Positions 16,331-25,402 of a DNA stretch of 64,000 nt are shown here, one piece after another. The translations under genes were made by a program, and so were the position numbers. The DNA comes from Actinoplanes palleronii. GTDB lineage: Bacteria > Actinomycetota > Actinomycetes > Mycobacteriales > Micromonosporaceae. The DNA is taken from positions 124,001 to 188,000 of the forward strand of contig NZ_BOMS01000057.1 in NCBI RefSeq assembly GCF_016862315.1, in the 5' to 3' direction. The notes under the pieces are model-generated. The model saw only the letters and a program-made list of their open reading frames with translations, did not search any database and was not told the DNA's origin. Positions within the stretch are counted from its first letter, which is position 1. Every line of letters begins with the position of its first letter.

Positions 16331-18070
16331 ATGCTTGCCAGCGACGCGTCTGCCGATGATCCGCAGCCCGGCACGACGCCTCGGCTGCGGTTTCCCGACC
16401 AGCCCCGGCTGGAACTCGACCAGTTGCTGGGCCAGCTGATCAATCGGGCTCAAGAGGTGATCGGCACACAGGGCCGGCTCCGGGGGCTGCTCCAGGCCAA
16501 CCAGCTGATCATCGGCGAGCTGAACCTGCCGTCGGTGCTGCAACACGTTGTCGAGGCGGCCCGGGAGCTGACCGGCGCTCGCTATGCCGCGCTCGGCACC
16601 ATCGCCCCCGGCGGAGGTCTCAGCGAGTTCGTGCACGTCGGCATGCCGGACGACATGGTCCGCCGGATCGGGCACCTGCCACAAGGCAAGGGCCTCCTCG
16701 GCGCCCTGATCGACGATCCCCGGCCGATCCGGCTCGGGCGCATCGCCGACGACGCCCGGTCCTCGGGCTTTCCCGCTGGGCATCCACCGATGGACAGTTT
16801 TCTCGGTGTGCCGATCGAGATCCGCGGCACCGTGTTCGGCAACCTGTACCTGGCCGAGAGCGACAACGGCGAGTTCAGCCAGGACGACGAGGAGCTCGCC
16901 CGGGCACTGGCCGCGACCGCCGCGGTCGCCATCGACAACGCCCGGCTGTACGAGTTCGCCCGGGTGCGCGGGGAATGGCTGCAGGCGTCCGGTGCCATCA
17001 CCGCCGAACTGCTCGCCGCCGACGACCAGGAGGACTCGGTGCTGAAGCTGATCGCCGAGCGTAGCCGCGAGCTGGCCCGAGCCGACCTGGTCACGGTCGT
17101 CCTTCCGCTGCCGGCTGGCGACGCGCTCGGGATCGAGGTCGCCGTCGGCACGGGCGGGGCGGCGCTGACCGGGCAGATCCTGGCGTTGGAGGGCTCGTTG
17201 AGTGGCAGGGTGTACCGGGAAGGTACGCCGCTGCGCCTCGACGCGCCGCAGAAGGGCGAGACCGACCCGCCGACCGACGGTGCGCTCGACATCGGGCCCA
17301 GCATGATGCTGCCGTTGCGGGGCTCGGCCCGGGTACTCGGGGTGCTCGGTGCCTTCCGTCGCCGTGGCGCCGCCGGGTTCGCGGCCGAGGAGCTGGAGAT
17401 GGCCGGTAGTTTCGCCGCGCAGGCAGCGGTTGCCATCGAACTGGCCGATGCCCGCGCCGAGCAGCAGCGGGTCGCGATGCTGGACGATCGCGAGCGGATC
17501 GCGGCCGACCTGCACGACCACGTGATTCAAAAACTCTTCGCCGCCGGCCTGTCGTTGCAGACGGTGTCGGCCCGCGTCGGCCCGGGTCTGGCACAGGACC
17601 GCATCGCGACCGTCATCGACGATCTCGACGACACCATCGGCCAGATCCGTACCACCATCTTCGCCCTGCAGGAGACCCGGCGAGAGGACGGCGGCGGGCC
17701 GCGGGCACGCCTGCTGGACGTGGTGGTGCAGTCCCGGCAGACCCTCGGCTTCGAGCCGGGCCTGCGGTTCGCCGGCCTGCTCGACATGCTGCGCGGCGAC
17801 GTCGTCCAGGATCTGATCGCCGTGCTGCGCGAGGCGCTCAGCAACATCGCACGGCACTCCCGGGCCCGCTGCGCCGACGTCGCGGTCACCGTGTCCGACG
17901 GCCGGTTGACGTTGACGGTGTGCGACGACGGCGTCGGATTCACCGGCGACAACCGTGGCAGCGGTCTGACCAATCTGCGGCAACGGGCCGAACGTCATCA
18001 CGGCACCCTGACCGTCGAGGGAGCCCCCGCCGGGGGCACGACGCTGACCTGGTCGGTGCCGATTCCCTGA
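16331..18070 (+). CDS. devS: DosS/DosT-like GAF-GAF sensor histidine kinase
   Basis: A 579-residue soluble kinase, almost the length of mycobacterial DosS. GAF-A covers about 60-210 and GAF-B about 230-375. His151 in GFPAGHPPMDSFLGVP aligns with the region carrying the proximal haem ligand of DosS/DosT, so haem binding and sensing of O2, NO, CO or redox state are likely. The HisKA_3 dimerisation helix carries the phospho-acceptor His395 in DRERIAADLHDHVIQ; the ATPase domain has LREALSNIARHS and CDDGVGF and ends SGLTNLRQRAE. ATG 16331 follows GGGAGGTGCACCG. It is divergent from devR, its presumed partner. A second kinase of the same type is at 32424. Confidence 0.95.
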   Translation: MLASDASADDPQPGTTPRLRFPDQPRLELDQLLGQLINRAQEVIGTQGRLRGLLQANQLIIGELNLPSVLQHVVEAARELTGARYAALGTIAPGGGLSEFVHVGMPDDMVRRIGHLPQGKGLLGALIDDPRPIRLGRIADDARSSGFPAGHPPMDSFLGVPIEIRGTVFGNLYLAESDNGEFSQDDEELARALAATAAVAIDNARLYEFARVRGEWLQASGAITAELLAADDQEDSVLKLIAERSRELARADLVTVVLPLPAGDALGIEVAVGTGGAALTGQILALEGSLSGRVYREGTPLRLDAPQKGETDPPTDGALDIGPSMMLPLRGSARVLGVLGAFRRRGAAGFAAEELEMAGSFAAQAAVAIELADARAEQQRVAMLDDRERIAADLHDHVIQKLFAAGLSLQTVSARVGPGLAQDRIATVIDDLDDTIGQIRTTIFALQETRREDGGGPRARLLDVVVQSRQTLGFEPGLRFAGLLDMLRGDVVQDLIAVLREALSNIARHSRARCADVAVTVSDGRLTLTVCDDGVGFTGDNRGSGLTNLRQRAERHHGTLTVEGAPAGGTTLTWSVPIP

Positions 18071-18268
18071 TCGCTGCCGGTACGCCGGTGACGTCACGCC
18101 GTGCGCTGATCCGCCGCTGTCGCGGTGGCCGCGTCGGCTGCGGTGGGCGCGTGGCTCCTGCCGACGTGCCCCCGCCGAGGGGGATACGACGGCAGGACGA
18201 CGCACGGGATCAGCCGGCTCCCGCTTGCCGGAGCCTCTCAGCTCCGGCACGTCCGCACGGAAAACCGG

Positions 18269-19414
18269 TCAGGCGGCTGCCACGGGATTGATCGGCGCGA
18301 CCTCGGTGCCCGGTTTCGTGGGCTGGGCCGGTTCCACCCGCATGCCGTTGCGGATCGCGTCGAGCATGGTCATGCCCTGGGCGGCCAGCGAGGCGACCAC
18401 GCTGTTGAGGCCCTCGGCGCCGTCCAGCACGGTGACGTTCGCGCCGCGCAGCCCCTCGGCGGCGGCCCGCAACATCTCCGGCAGCTTCTCGATGATCGCC
18501 TGGTCCAGGGCGATCCGGCCCTCGGCCGCCGCGGCCTCGGCGGAGAGCTTGGTGGCGTCCGCGTCGGCGCGGGCCAGCGCGCGGATCCGTTCGGCCTCGG
18601 CCTCGGCGGGCCGGATCACCTCGGCGATCAGCTCGGCCTCGCGCAGCTCGGCGTTGCGCTGGGCGACCAGGGCGCGTTCGGTGATCACCTCCTGGGCGGC
18701 GCGGGCGGCGGCGAGCGGGCCGGCCTGGGCCGCGGTCTGCTGCGCCTGGTCGATCTCCGCCTGGTACTGGGCCTTGGCGATGGCGGTCTGCCGGGCGTAC
18801 TCGGCCTGGTGCCGGATGCTCTCCTGCTGGGCCATCGCGCTCTGCCGGTCGGCGTCGGCCTGCGCGACACTCGCCTCCTGGTTGACCCGGGCCTGGTGCG
18901 GCGCGGCGAGGGCCTTGATGTAGCCGACACCCTTGTCGTCGATGCTGCTGATCTGCAACGAGTCGACGGCCAGGCCGATCCGGGCCATCTCCGGCTTGCT
19001 GGCGTCGACGATCGCGTCGGCCAGGGTCTGCTGCTCCCGGATGATCGACTCGACGGTCATGCTGCCGATGATGCTGCGCAGGTGGCCCGAGAAGATCCGG
19101 CCGACCAGCGTCGGCATCTGGCCCTGGTCACCCTGGAACCGGCGGGCCGCCGCGGCGATCGACTCGTGGTCGTCGCCGACCTTGAACGCGATCACCGCGC
19201 GGACCGCGAGGGTCAGGCCCTGCTTGGTGTAGGCGTCCTCGGCGACCTCGGCCTCCTGCATGGCCAGGGTGAGCCGGGTGGCCTTGGAGAGCACCGGCGT
19301 GACGAAGACACCGTGCCCCGTGACGATCTTGAACGGCAACGCGTCGGCGCCCCGCTGCTTGCGACCACTGATCAGTAACGCCTCGTTGGGGGCGGGCACC
19401 CGATAACCGAACAC
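18269..19414 (-). CDS. SPFH/flotillin-like protein
   Basis: A 381-residue SPFH (band 7) protein. The SPFH domain spans about 20-180 (YRVPAPNEALLISG, GQMPTLVGRIFSGHLRSIIG). A long Ala/Glu/Gln-rich coiled coil follows (about 185-330, repeated AEAEAERIRALARADADA-type heptads), then a C-terminal segment with GMTMLDAIRNGM. The family scaffolds membrane microdomains. GTG 19414 is preferred because AGAAGGG lies 10 bases upstream. The NfeD-like gene ends just before it, the usual partner arrangement. It is the last gene of a lipid-synthesis run, which suggests a link between stored or membrane lipid and microdomains. Confidence 0.93.
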   Translation of the reverse strand: MFGYRVPAPNEALLISGRKQRGADALPFKIVTGHGVFVTPVLSKATRLTLAMQEAEVAEDAYTKQGLTLAVRAVIAFKVGDDHESIAAAARRFQGDQGQMPTLVGRIFSGHLRSIIGSMTVESIIREQQTLADAIVDASKPEMARIGLAVDSLQISSIDDKGVGYIKALAAPHQARVNQEASVAQADADRQSAMAQQESIRHQAEYARQTAIAKAQYQAEIDQAQQTAAQAGPLAAARAAQEVITERALVAQRNAELREAELIAEVIRPAEAEAERIRALARADADATKLSAEAAAAEGRIALDQAIIEKLPEMLRAAAEGLRGANVTVLDGAEGLNSVVASLAAQGMTMLDAIRNGMRVEPAQPTKPGTEVAPINPVAAA

Positions 19415-19416
19415 TG

Positions 19417-19668
19417 TTACAGCCCTTCTGTCACGCCGCGGGCGGATCCGTCCGGTGGCACGGTGGGCCATGGCTCGACGTCGACCTGACGCGCGCCACG
19501 GCTGTTGATCACGAGCACCTCGGTGCCGACCGGAAGAGGCACGGCCGAGTACGCGAGGTAGTAGTGCGCCAGGCCGCCGACCAGCAGGCGAACCTCACCG
19601 GCCCGCTCGCCTCCGCGGATCGCGGTGATCACCGTGCCGCACCGGCCGACCAGCGTCACACTCGTCAC
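19417..19668 (-). CDS. NfeD-like OB-fold protein
   Basis: An 83-residue protein corresponding to the soluble OB-fold domain of NfeD proteins: GRCGTVITAIRGGERAGEV, then AYSAVPLPVGTEVLVINSRGARQVDVEPW. NfeD proteins associate with SPFH proteins, and here the gene lies directly before the flotillin-like gene. The usual membrane helices are absent, so this is the short form. The GTG at 19668 overlaps the stop of the acyltransferase gene (GTGA), implying translational coupling. Confidence 0.85.
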   Translation of the reverse strand: MTSVTLVGRCGTVITAIRGGERAGEVRLLVGGLAHYYLAYSAVPLPVGTEVLVINSRGARQVDVEPWPTVPPDGSARGVTEGL

Positions 19669-21083
19669 GTCTGCATTGTGCTCCTGCCCCTCGACCCCCG
19701 GCTGCCCCGGTCCGTGGGCAGGGAACCGCCGGTTCGCCGGCGGGCTCGGGAGCGGCCCAGCCGCAGCGTCTCGTCGAAGCTCCGGCCCAGGCAGTCGAGG
19801 AGCGCCGCGGCGTCGGGCACGACCGAGCCGTCCATGATCAGGCCGGTCCCGCAGATCCCGGCGTGGATCTGCAGCGTCGCGCTGATCGCGGCGCCGGCCG
19901 GCGGTTCGAAGCGGTGGATCCGGTCCACTCTCGTCCCGGCCAGCAACGCCCTGCGGGTCACACCGGGAACCTCGGACACGACCACGTCCGGGACCGCCGC
20001 GGCGATCATCGCCGGCCACCGCTTCAGGACCGGGACCAGCAGTCCCCCACCGGTCATCGCCGGCTCGGCCCGCAGCGACAGCAGCAGGCCCCGGATCGCG
20101 GCGATCCGTTCCTCCGGATCGGCCGGGCCGGTCGGTGCGCCGAACATCACGCGCGGCAGCGGACCGCCGGAGCACAGGACCGCCGGCAGTTCCGGGGTGC
20201 GCGCGCCGTGCCGTTCGTGGTAACGGCGCAGCCCGCCGAACAGGGCGGCGAGGTACGCCTCGAGCAGTGAGCCGTTCGCTGCCCGCGCCGCGGCACGCAG
20301 CTCGGCCAGCGGGCAGGCCAGCGTCGCGAGCAGCCACGGCCCGCCGCCGCGCCCGTGGAACAGCTCCGAGCCCCGCGCGGGCCGCAGTGCCGCGGTGCGG
20401 CGCAGCGACGCCCCGAGCTCCAGCGCACCGCGGACGGCGCCCGCCGGCCGGGTCAGGGCTCGGGTACCGGCCGCGACCAGCCGACCGGCCGCCAGCGGCA
20501 GGGTGGCGACCTGCTCGGCGAGCTCCGCCGCGGCCAGGGCCCAGGGTGATGGACCGTCCCCGGACGGCCCGGCGTGACCGGCCGGCGTGCCTGCCGGGCG
20601 CTCCGGTCGCCGGCCCAGCAGCAACGACGCCAGCGGGACCCCGCCGGCTCCGTCGGTCAGGCTCTGATGAACGCGGAGCAGGTAGGCGGCCCGGCCGTCC
20701 GCCCCGCCGGTGATCAGGGTGCCGTCCCACAGCGGCCCGGAACGGTCGAGCGGCGTCATCAGGACGTCCTGGGCGAACGCCATCAGCCGGTCCGTTCCGC
20801 CGGCCCCGGGCAGCTCGACGTGGCGCAGATGGCGGTCCAGGTCGAAAGCGGGATCCGGGAGCCAGACCGGCGGCCCGACCGGCACGGCCGGTTCCCGCAC
20901 GTACGCGCGGGCGGGTGGCGACAGCCGGGCGGCCCGGTCGTGTGCGGCGCGCAGCCGGTCCGCGTCCGGTGCCCCGTCCAGCAACATCAGCACCCCGACG
21001 ATCGCCGGTCGGCCGGGGTCGCGGTCGCGGTACCAGGCCGCGGCCTGCGCCCCGGTCATCCGGTGGCCGTCGGCATCCATCAC
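19665..21083 (-). CDS. WS/DGAT-like acyltransferase with altered active site
   Basis: A 472-residue protein of the wax ester synthase/diacylglycerol acyltransferase family (mycobacterial Tgs1-like), which makes storage triacylglycerol or wax esters. Family marks include MTGAQAAAW near the start, PLDRSGPLWDGTLI at 111-124, and C-terminal SEVPGVTRRALLAG. The catalytic motif HHxxxDG reads HQSLTDG at 139-145: the second histidine, thought to be the catalytic base, is Gln140. It may therefore be inactive, use another base, or have a different role. GTG 21083 (or ATG 21080) overlaps the stop of the upstream gene. It is the fourth gene of the minus-strand lipid operon. Confidence 0.88.
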   Translation of the reverse strand: MMDADGHRMTGAQAAAWYRDRDPGRPAIVGVLMLLDGAPDADRLRAAHDRAARLSPPARAYVREPAVPVGPPVWLPDPAFDLDRHLRHVELPGAGGTDRLMAFAQDVLMTPLDRSGPLWDGTLITGGADGRAAYLLRVHQSLTDGAGGVPLASLLLGRRPERPAGTPAGHAGPSGDGPSPWALAAAELAEQVATLPLAAGRLVAAGTRALTRPAGAVRGALELGASLRRTAALRPARGSELFHGRGGGPWLLATLACPLAELRAAARAANGSLLEAYLAALFGGLRRYHERHGARTPELPAVLCSGGPLPRVMFGAPTGPADPEERIAAIRGLLLSLRAEPAMTGGGLLVPVLKRWPAMIAAAVPDVVVSEVPGVTRRALLAGTRVDRIHRFEPPAGAAISATLQIHAGICGTGLIMDGSVVPDAAALLDCLGRSFDETLRLGRSRARRRTGGSLPTDRGSRGSRGRSTMQT

Positions 21084-22525
21084 GTGGCCACCTCCGTAGG
21101 CCAGTTGGCCAAGGTGCCGGCGAACCGGTCGTGCAGCGTCGCGATCCGATCGTCGAGGTCACACTCCGTCCAGTCGCCGGTGGGGACCGGGTCCAGGACC
21201 GCGACGTCGACCGTGCCCGGGTGGACGATCAGCGAGCGACGCCAGGCCAGCTTGCCGGTGTTGCGCAGCACGATCGGCACGATCGGTACGCCGGCCTGCC
21301 GCGCGAGGTGGAACGCGCCCTTCTTGAACCGGCCCAGAGCCGGCGTCGGCATCCGGGTGCCCTCGGGCAGCACCAGGATCGAGGTGCCCGCCCGGATCCG
21401 GTCCAGCGCCCGGTCCAGGGTGTGCCGGGCGCTGACCGGATCCGACCGGTCGATCCACGCCGGGTCGAGAAACGCGCTGATCACCGCCATCCGCGGGTCG
21501 AAGCGGGCCTCCCGCTTGGCCACCGCGGTGAAGTCGTGCCGCAGCAGCGCGCCGAGCACCACCGCGTCCAGCGTGCTCTGGTGGTTGGCGACGAACACGG
21601 CCGGGCGGACCTTGTCGAGGTTCTCCGCGCCGGTCACGTTCAGCCGCACCCCGGCGAGGGCCAGCCCCAGGTCGGCGGAGAGCCCGATCCCGACGTTGAT
21701 CCCGCCCTGCCGGTCACCGGTCAACCGGCCGTAGACCACTCCCGCGGTCAGCGCCGCGTTGACGCCGGCCAGGGCGCTGAGCGTGCCCAGCCCCGCCCAC
21801 AACCCGGGTGACCGCGGCTCTCGCAGCGTCAACACCGGCCAGGCGTGCTCTTCGGCGGCGTGCCGCAGCACCGGATCCGGATTGGACGGGTACGGGTGGC
21901 CCACCGAGCCGAGGAACGCGAGGTCCTCCAGCCCGTTGGCGTACCCGAAGCTCGTGCGGAGATCGATCCCGGTGGCGCGGGCGAATCCGCGCACCGCGCG
22001 GGCCTTGCGCTCACCCCACAGCAGGCCGGTGGTGCTGCGCCCGGTGAGCACGCCGGCGCGCTGTTCCAGCTCCGTGCAGACCAGATGGGGGATGCCAAGA
22101 TCGCGGGCTACCGGCTCGATCTGCAGGCGGGTCGCCGAGGACGCCACCGCGACGGTGTGTCCCTGCCGCAGGTGCGCCCGGACCAGGTCACGGGCCTCGG
22201 GCCGGATCGTCCCGGCGATCCGTTCGGCGAACAGCCGCTCGGCGAGCCCGGACAGCTCCGCTACGGTGCGGCCGCGCAGCGCGGCGAAGCCGGCCCGCCC
22301 GATCGCCTGCGGATCTCCGCCGAGCACCCCGCCGTCGAGCATGGCGAGCAGGACGCGCGCCAGTTCGCCGGGGCCGATGTCGCCCCGGCGGATCCGGTCC
22401 CGGTAGACGGCGGCGGCGGTGTGGCCGTGCACCAGGGTGCCGTCGAGGTCGAAGAACGCGCCGACCCGCGGCCCGCAGGGCGCGGAACGGATCGCCCGCA
22501 CGGTCTCGGCGGCGGTGACGGTCAT
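21080..22525 (-). CDS. HAD phosphatase - lysophosphatidic acid acyltransferase fusion
   Basis: A 481-residue two-domain protein. Residues 20-235 form a HAD-IB hydrolase (FFDLDGTLV with Asp26 and Asp28; ASSATRLQIEPVA; FGYANGLEDLAFL). Residues 285-475 form a PlsC acyltransferase with His315 and Asp320 (NHQSTLD) and PEGTR at 387-391. The fusion matches the actinobacterial PlsC type (such as mycobacterial Rv2483c, from memory). It would acylate lysophosphatidate and perhaps dephosphorylate phosphatidate or a precursor, feeding the acyltransferase downstream. ATG 22525 has CGGAGGTATCCG before it. Its promoter side now holds a TnpB-element remnant that separates it from plsB. Confidence 0.92.
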   Translation of the reverse strand: MTVTAAETVRAIRSAPCGPRVGAFFDLDGTLVHGHTAAAVYRDRIRRGDIGPGELARVLLAMLDGGVLGGDPQAIGRAGFAALRGRTVAELSGLAERLFAERIAGTIRPEARDLVRAHLRQGHTVAVASSATRLQIEPVARDLGIPHLVCTELEQRAGVLTGRSTTGLLWGERKARAVRGFARATGIDLRTSFGYANGLEDLAFLGSVGHPYPSNPDPVLRHAAEEHAWPVLTLREPRSPGLWAGLGTLSALAGVNAALTAGVVYGRLTGDRQGGINVGIGLSADLGLALAGVRLNVTGAENLDKVRPAVFVANHQSTLDAVVLGALLRHDFTAVAKREARFDPRMAVISAFLDPAWIDRSDPVSARHTLDRALDRIRAGTSILVLPEGTRMPTPALGRFKKGAFHLARQAGVPIVPIVLRNTGKLAWRRSLIVHPGTVDVAVLDPVPTGDWTECDLDDRIATLHDRFAGTLANWPTEVAT

Positions 22526-22543
22526 CGGATACCTCCGTGGATA

Positions 22544-22865
22544 CTCCGGCCTTCAGGCCGGAGAGGAAACGGATTCCCTGCGAAGCAGGGCAGGGGCAGC
22601 CGGTTCGCCGCCAGGGCGAATCCGGCGTCGGACAACCGTGGTGCGCGAGTGAACAGGTGTGCTAATTTCTTCCGGCCCGGCCGGTGATAACCAAGCCGGT
22701 CGGGCCTACCGCCGGGCTGGCGGGAAGTTACGTCTGTGGAGATTGCAGAAGACCGATGGGCGGTCCACCGTCCCTCGCCGGTAGTCCGGGTCGGCAGCGA
22801 TCGGTGAAGCAGAAAGCTCAACCCGCGAGGGCGGAATCCCCCTGCTTCAGCTGGGGGAGATGTCA
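22544..22865 (+). mobile_element. Remnant of an IS200/IS605-type TnpB element
   Basis: The stretch of about 320 bases between plsB and the HAD-PlsC gene begins with a hairpin (9-bp arms at 22544-22552 and 22555-22563, CTCCGGCCT) and ends with CCCCCTGCTTCAGCTGGGGG followed by AGATGTCAAG. The latter is the form of the right end of IS605-family tnpB (OrfB) elements. On the plus strand, GLAGSYVCGDCRRP and RSVKQKAQPARAESP just before that end resemble the C-terminal tail of OrfB/TnpB. Nearly all of the roughly 1.2 kb gene is gone. Further hairpins lie at 22576-22590 and 22604-22620. The retained 3' end is where TnpB guide RNA scaffolds are encoded, so an RNA could still be made. Confidence 0.7.
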
Positions 22866-24755
22866 AGACGGGCTCCGCTCGGCCATCGCGGCGATCAGGT
22901 TCACCCGGCGCAGCGTCTCGCGGATCTCGGCCAGGAAGTCGGCGCGCCGCTTGGCCGGCTCCGGCACCTCGGAGGCGATGAGATCGCGGTGCCGGGCCAG
23001 CCGCAGCGCCGGCTTGAACAGCTCCAGCGACACCGACTCCTCGCTGGCCAGCCGCTTCTGCAAGGCCCACTGCCGGCCGACCCGCAGGCAGTCGTCGAGG
23101 AAGTGCGCCTCGTCGAACGGCTCGTCGGCGTCCGTCGCGACCAGCCGGTCGGCGACGACGTGGTACGCCTCCAGGAACGGCCGTAGCACCAGCGGCGCGA
23201 CCAGCGGCCGGTGCTGTTCCAGCCAGCGCCGGGCGTCGGCCGCGGTGAACTCGTGCACCCCGGCGGTCTGGCTCGGGTCGACGAGCGCGAGTTCGGCGGC
23301 CATCTCCTCGGCGAACACTCGCCGGGACGGGAAGAAGAAGTCGAATTTGAGCAGGTCACGCAGCCGTAGCGTCTCCCGGCTCGCGGTACCCAGCCCGGGC
23401 CCGTCGCCCTCGGCGGCAGCGGCCAGCCCTAGTTCACCGATCGCCCGGTCGATCAGGACGTGCACCGCGGTGTTCCGGTAGAACGCCGCGACCAGGTGCT
23501 GGCCCGGGCCGACCCGCCAGACGGTGTCGGTGCCGCCGTCGAAGCAGGCCAGCACGCCGGAGGAGGCCAGCTCGTCGAGGGCGCGGCGGATGGTGGCCCG
23601 GTCGGTCAGGTTCGCCGCGCCGGCCACCGGGCGCCCGCGTGCGGTGAGGTACCGGGCCAGCGGGGCGACGGTGGCCAGCACCTCGTCCAGGGTCAGCGCG
23701 CGGTCGGCGGCGAGCAGTGCCAGGCACACCACCGCGGTGGTGGTCACCGGCGTGGCGCGGTTGATGCCGTGGCACGCCTGCACCGCGATCCGCTCCACCA
23801 GGTGCGCACCCGACGGGTCGTCGGCCCGCAGCTCGGCGAGCCGGTCCCGCAGCGGGATGGGCTCGCCGAACTCCAGGAAGGCCCGACCGAACCGTTCCCG
23901 CTGCGCGCGCCCGAAGCTCCACAACCAGCGCAGGTCCTCCGGCTGCTTGCGCGACCCCCGCGCCTCGTCGGTCATCAGCCCGACCTCGTGCAGCTGCTCG
24001 TACACGATCGAGACCGGGACGATCAGGGCGCGCGACCCGGGATCCTGCTCGAGCGCGTCGACGGCGTAGCGCAGTACCCCGTACGTCGGCGGGCGCAGCT
24101 TGCCGGTCCGGGTCCGGCCGCCCTCGATCGACCAGCACAGGTTGCGCCGGCTGCGGATCAGTTCGGCGAGGTAGCAGCGCAGCGCCAGCCGGTAGACGGG
24201 AAGGTCGGCAGTCGAGCGGCGCACATAGACGAAGCCGGAGCGCCGCAGCAGGTGGTTGAACGGGAACACGTCGAGGTTCGCGCCGGCCAGCACGAACGAC
24301 GGCGAGATGCCGTACCGCGAGACCGCCGCCGGGACGGTGATGCCGTCCAGGTACGACCGGTGCGAGAACGGGAACAGCAGCGACTGGGTCCGGTCGAGCA
24401 CCCGCAGGCGTCGCAGTTGTTCCGGATCGAGGACGAGTTCGTGCGCGCGCGCCAGCCACCGGCTCATCCGGGACCAGTCGTCCACCGCCCGGCCGGTGTG
24501 GGTGGCGCCCATCTCGCGCAGGTACCCGGCGGCTTCGGCGCGTACCGCCCGCGGGCGCCGGCCGAGGGTGCCGGCCAGGCTGCTGACCTGGTCGGCGAAG
24601 CCGGCGTCGGACAACAGCCGGCCGACCTCCGGCGGGTCGGAGGGGAGCGGGCCGAGCGGTTCGGCGAGCACGCCGGCCCGCTGCAGCGGGCGGCGGACCG
24701 CGATCCGGTCCAGTGCGCCCAGGAACGACGGATGGTCGGTGCTGCTGGAGATCAT
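22863..24755 (-). CDS. plsB: Glycerol-3-phosphate acyltransferase PlsB
   Basis: A 630-residue membrane-associated enzyme that transfers an acyl chain to position 1 of glycerol 3-phosphate, the first step of phospholipid and triacylglycerol synthesis. Acyltransferase motif I is SHRSYLDG (His132, Asp137). Motif II-like FPFNHLLRRSGFVYVRR and motif III EGGRTRTGK (from Glu211) follow, then IVPVSIVYEQ. ATG 24755 is chosen because GAGG stands at correct spacing; the GTG two codons upstream would be too close. The stop codon lies in the right-end sequence of the TnpB remnant, so the element inserted at or near the gene end. With glpK and glpD in the island, glycerol 3-phosphate supply fits. Confidence 0.94.
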   Translation of the reverse strand: MISSSTDHPSFLGALDRIAVRRPLQRAGVLAEPLGPLPSDPPEVGRLLSDAGFADQVSSLAGTLGRRPRAVRAEAAGYLREMGATHTGRAVDDWSRMSRWLARAHELVLDPEQLRRLRVLDRTQSLLFPFSHRSYLDGITVPAAVSRYGISPSFVLAGANLDVFPFNHLLRRSGFVYVRRSTADLPVYRLALRCYLAELIRSRRNLCWSIEGGRTRTGKLRPPTYGVLRYAVDALEQDPGSRALIVPVSIVYEQLHEVGLMTDEARGSRKQPEDLRWLWSFGRAQRERFGRAFLEFGEPIPLRDRLAELRADDPSGAHLVERIAVQACHGINRATPVTTTAVVCLALLAADRALTLDEVLATVAPLARYLTARGRPVAGAANLTDRATIRRALDELASSGVLACFDGGTDTVWRVGPGQHLVAAFYRNTAVHVLIDRAIGELGLAAAAEGDGPGLGTASRETLRLRDLLKFDFFFPSRRVFAEEMAAELALVDPSQTAGVHEFTAADARRWLEQHRPLVAPLVLRPFLEAYHVVADRLVATDADEPFDEAHFLDDCLRVGRQWALQKRLASEESVSLELFKPALRLARHRDLIASEVPEPAKRRADFLAEIRETLRRVNLIAAMAERSPS

Positions 24756-24815
24756 GGCCACCTCGCAGGCCGGCGTGATGGGTGTGCGATGCGTTCGCGG
24801 GGTGTCACGCGTGGT

Positions 24816-25331
24816 TCAGCCGGGCCCGACCGGCACGCGGGCGCGGGATCGGCCGGGGTCACGCATCCGCAGCAGCGGTACGCCCACCCCGTAGGTGACG
24901 TAGGCGCCGACCGGCCGGATCTCCAGCACCGCGCAGCGGGCCCGCCGTTCCGGTGGGGCCAGCGCGGCCAGGTCCGGCAGCTCGGTGAGGATTTCGCCGG
25001 AATGGACGGTCGCCATCGCCGGGAAGCTGACCGTGGCCGGCGGAATCGGCGCGATCAGCGCCAGCAGACCACCGCGCCGGATCGGCACGGTCACCGCGAC
25101 GTGCGGGTCGGCCGCGATGTGCCGGGCCTTCCAGCTGTCGACGGCGACGACGGCGAACATGCGGTGGCCGCTGACGGCGTAGACGACGCCGCTCGATCGC
25201 GGAGCGCCACCCGGGGTGACGTGGCTGAGCACGGCGAACGTCCGCCGGGTCAGCATGGTCCAGATCTGCTGGGCGGTCAGTGCCCGGGCCGCGGCGTCGC
25301 GCCGCGCCCGGACCGCCTCGGACGAGAACAT
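24816..25331 (-). CDS. Pyridoxamine 5'-phosphate oxidase-like (PPOX fold) protein
   Basis: A 171-residue split-barrel protein of the PPOX class that may bind FMN, F420 or haem. Typical are LTAQQIWTMLTRRTFAVLSHVTPGGAPRSS, then VVYAVSGHRMFAVV and KARHIAADPHVAVTVPI. No catalytic assignment is possible from sequence alone. ATG 25331 has GGGAGGTGTCCCG before it. It is the first gene of the minus-strand lipid run and is divergent from gap across a perfect DosR-like box, so that box could drive the whole run through the SPFH gene. Confidence 0.85.
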   Translation of the reverse strand: MFSSEAVRARRDAAARALTAQQIWTMLTRRTFAVLSHVTPGGAPRSSGVVYAVSGHRMFAVVAVDSWKARHIAADPHVAVTVPIRRGGLLALIAPIPPATVSFPAMATVHSGEILTELPDLAALAPPERRARCAVLEIRPVGAYVTYGVGVPLLRMRDPGRSRARVPVGPG

Positions 25332-25402
25332 CGGGACACCTCCCACCGTCACGGTAGGCCGGGGCGGGACCGCCCGGCGCGGGGCGCCCGCCACCTCCGG
25401 CC

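Noticed and set aside
22684-23481. A full TnpB or other protein gene on the plus strand
   Set aside because: Only the first part resembles a TnpB C-terminus; the rest is antisense to plsB. It is treated as the end of a remnant.
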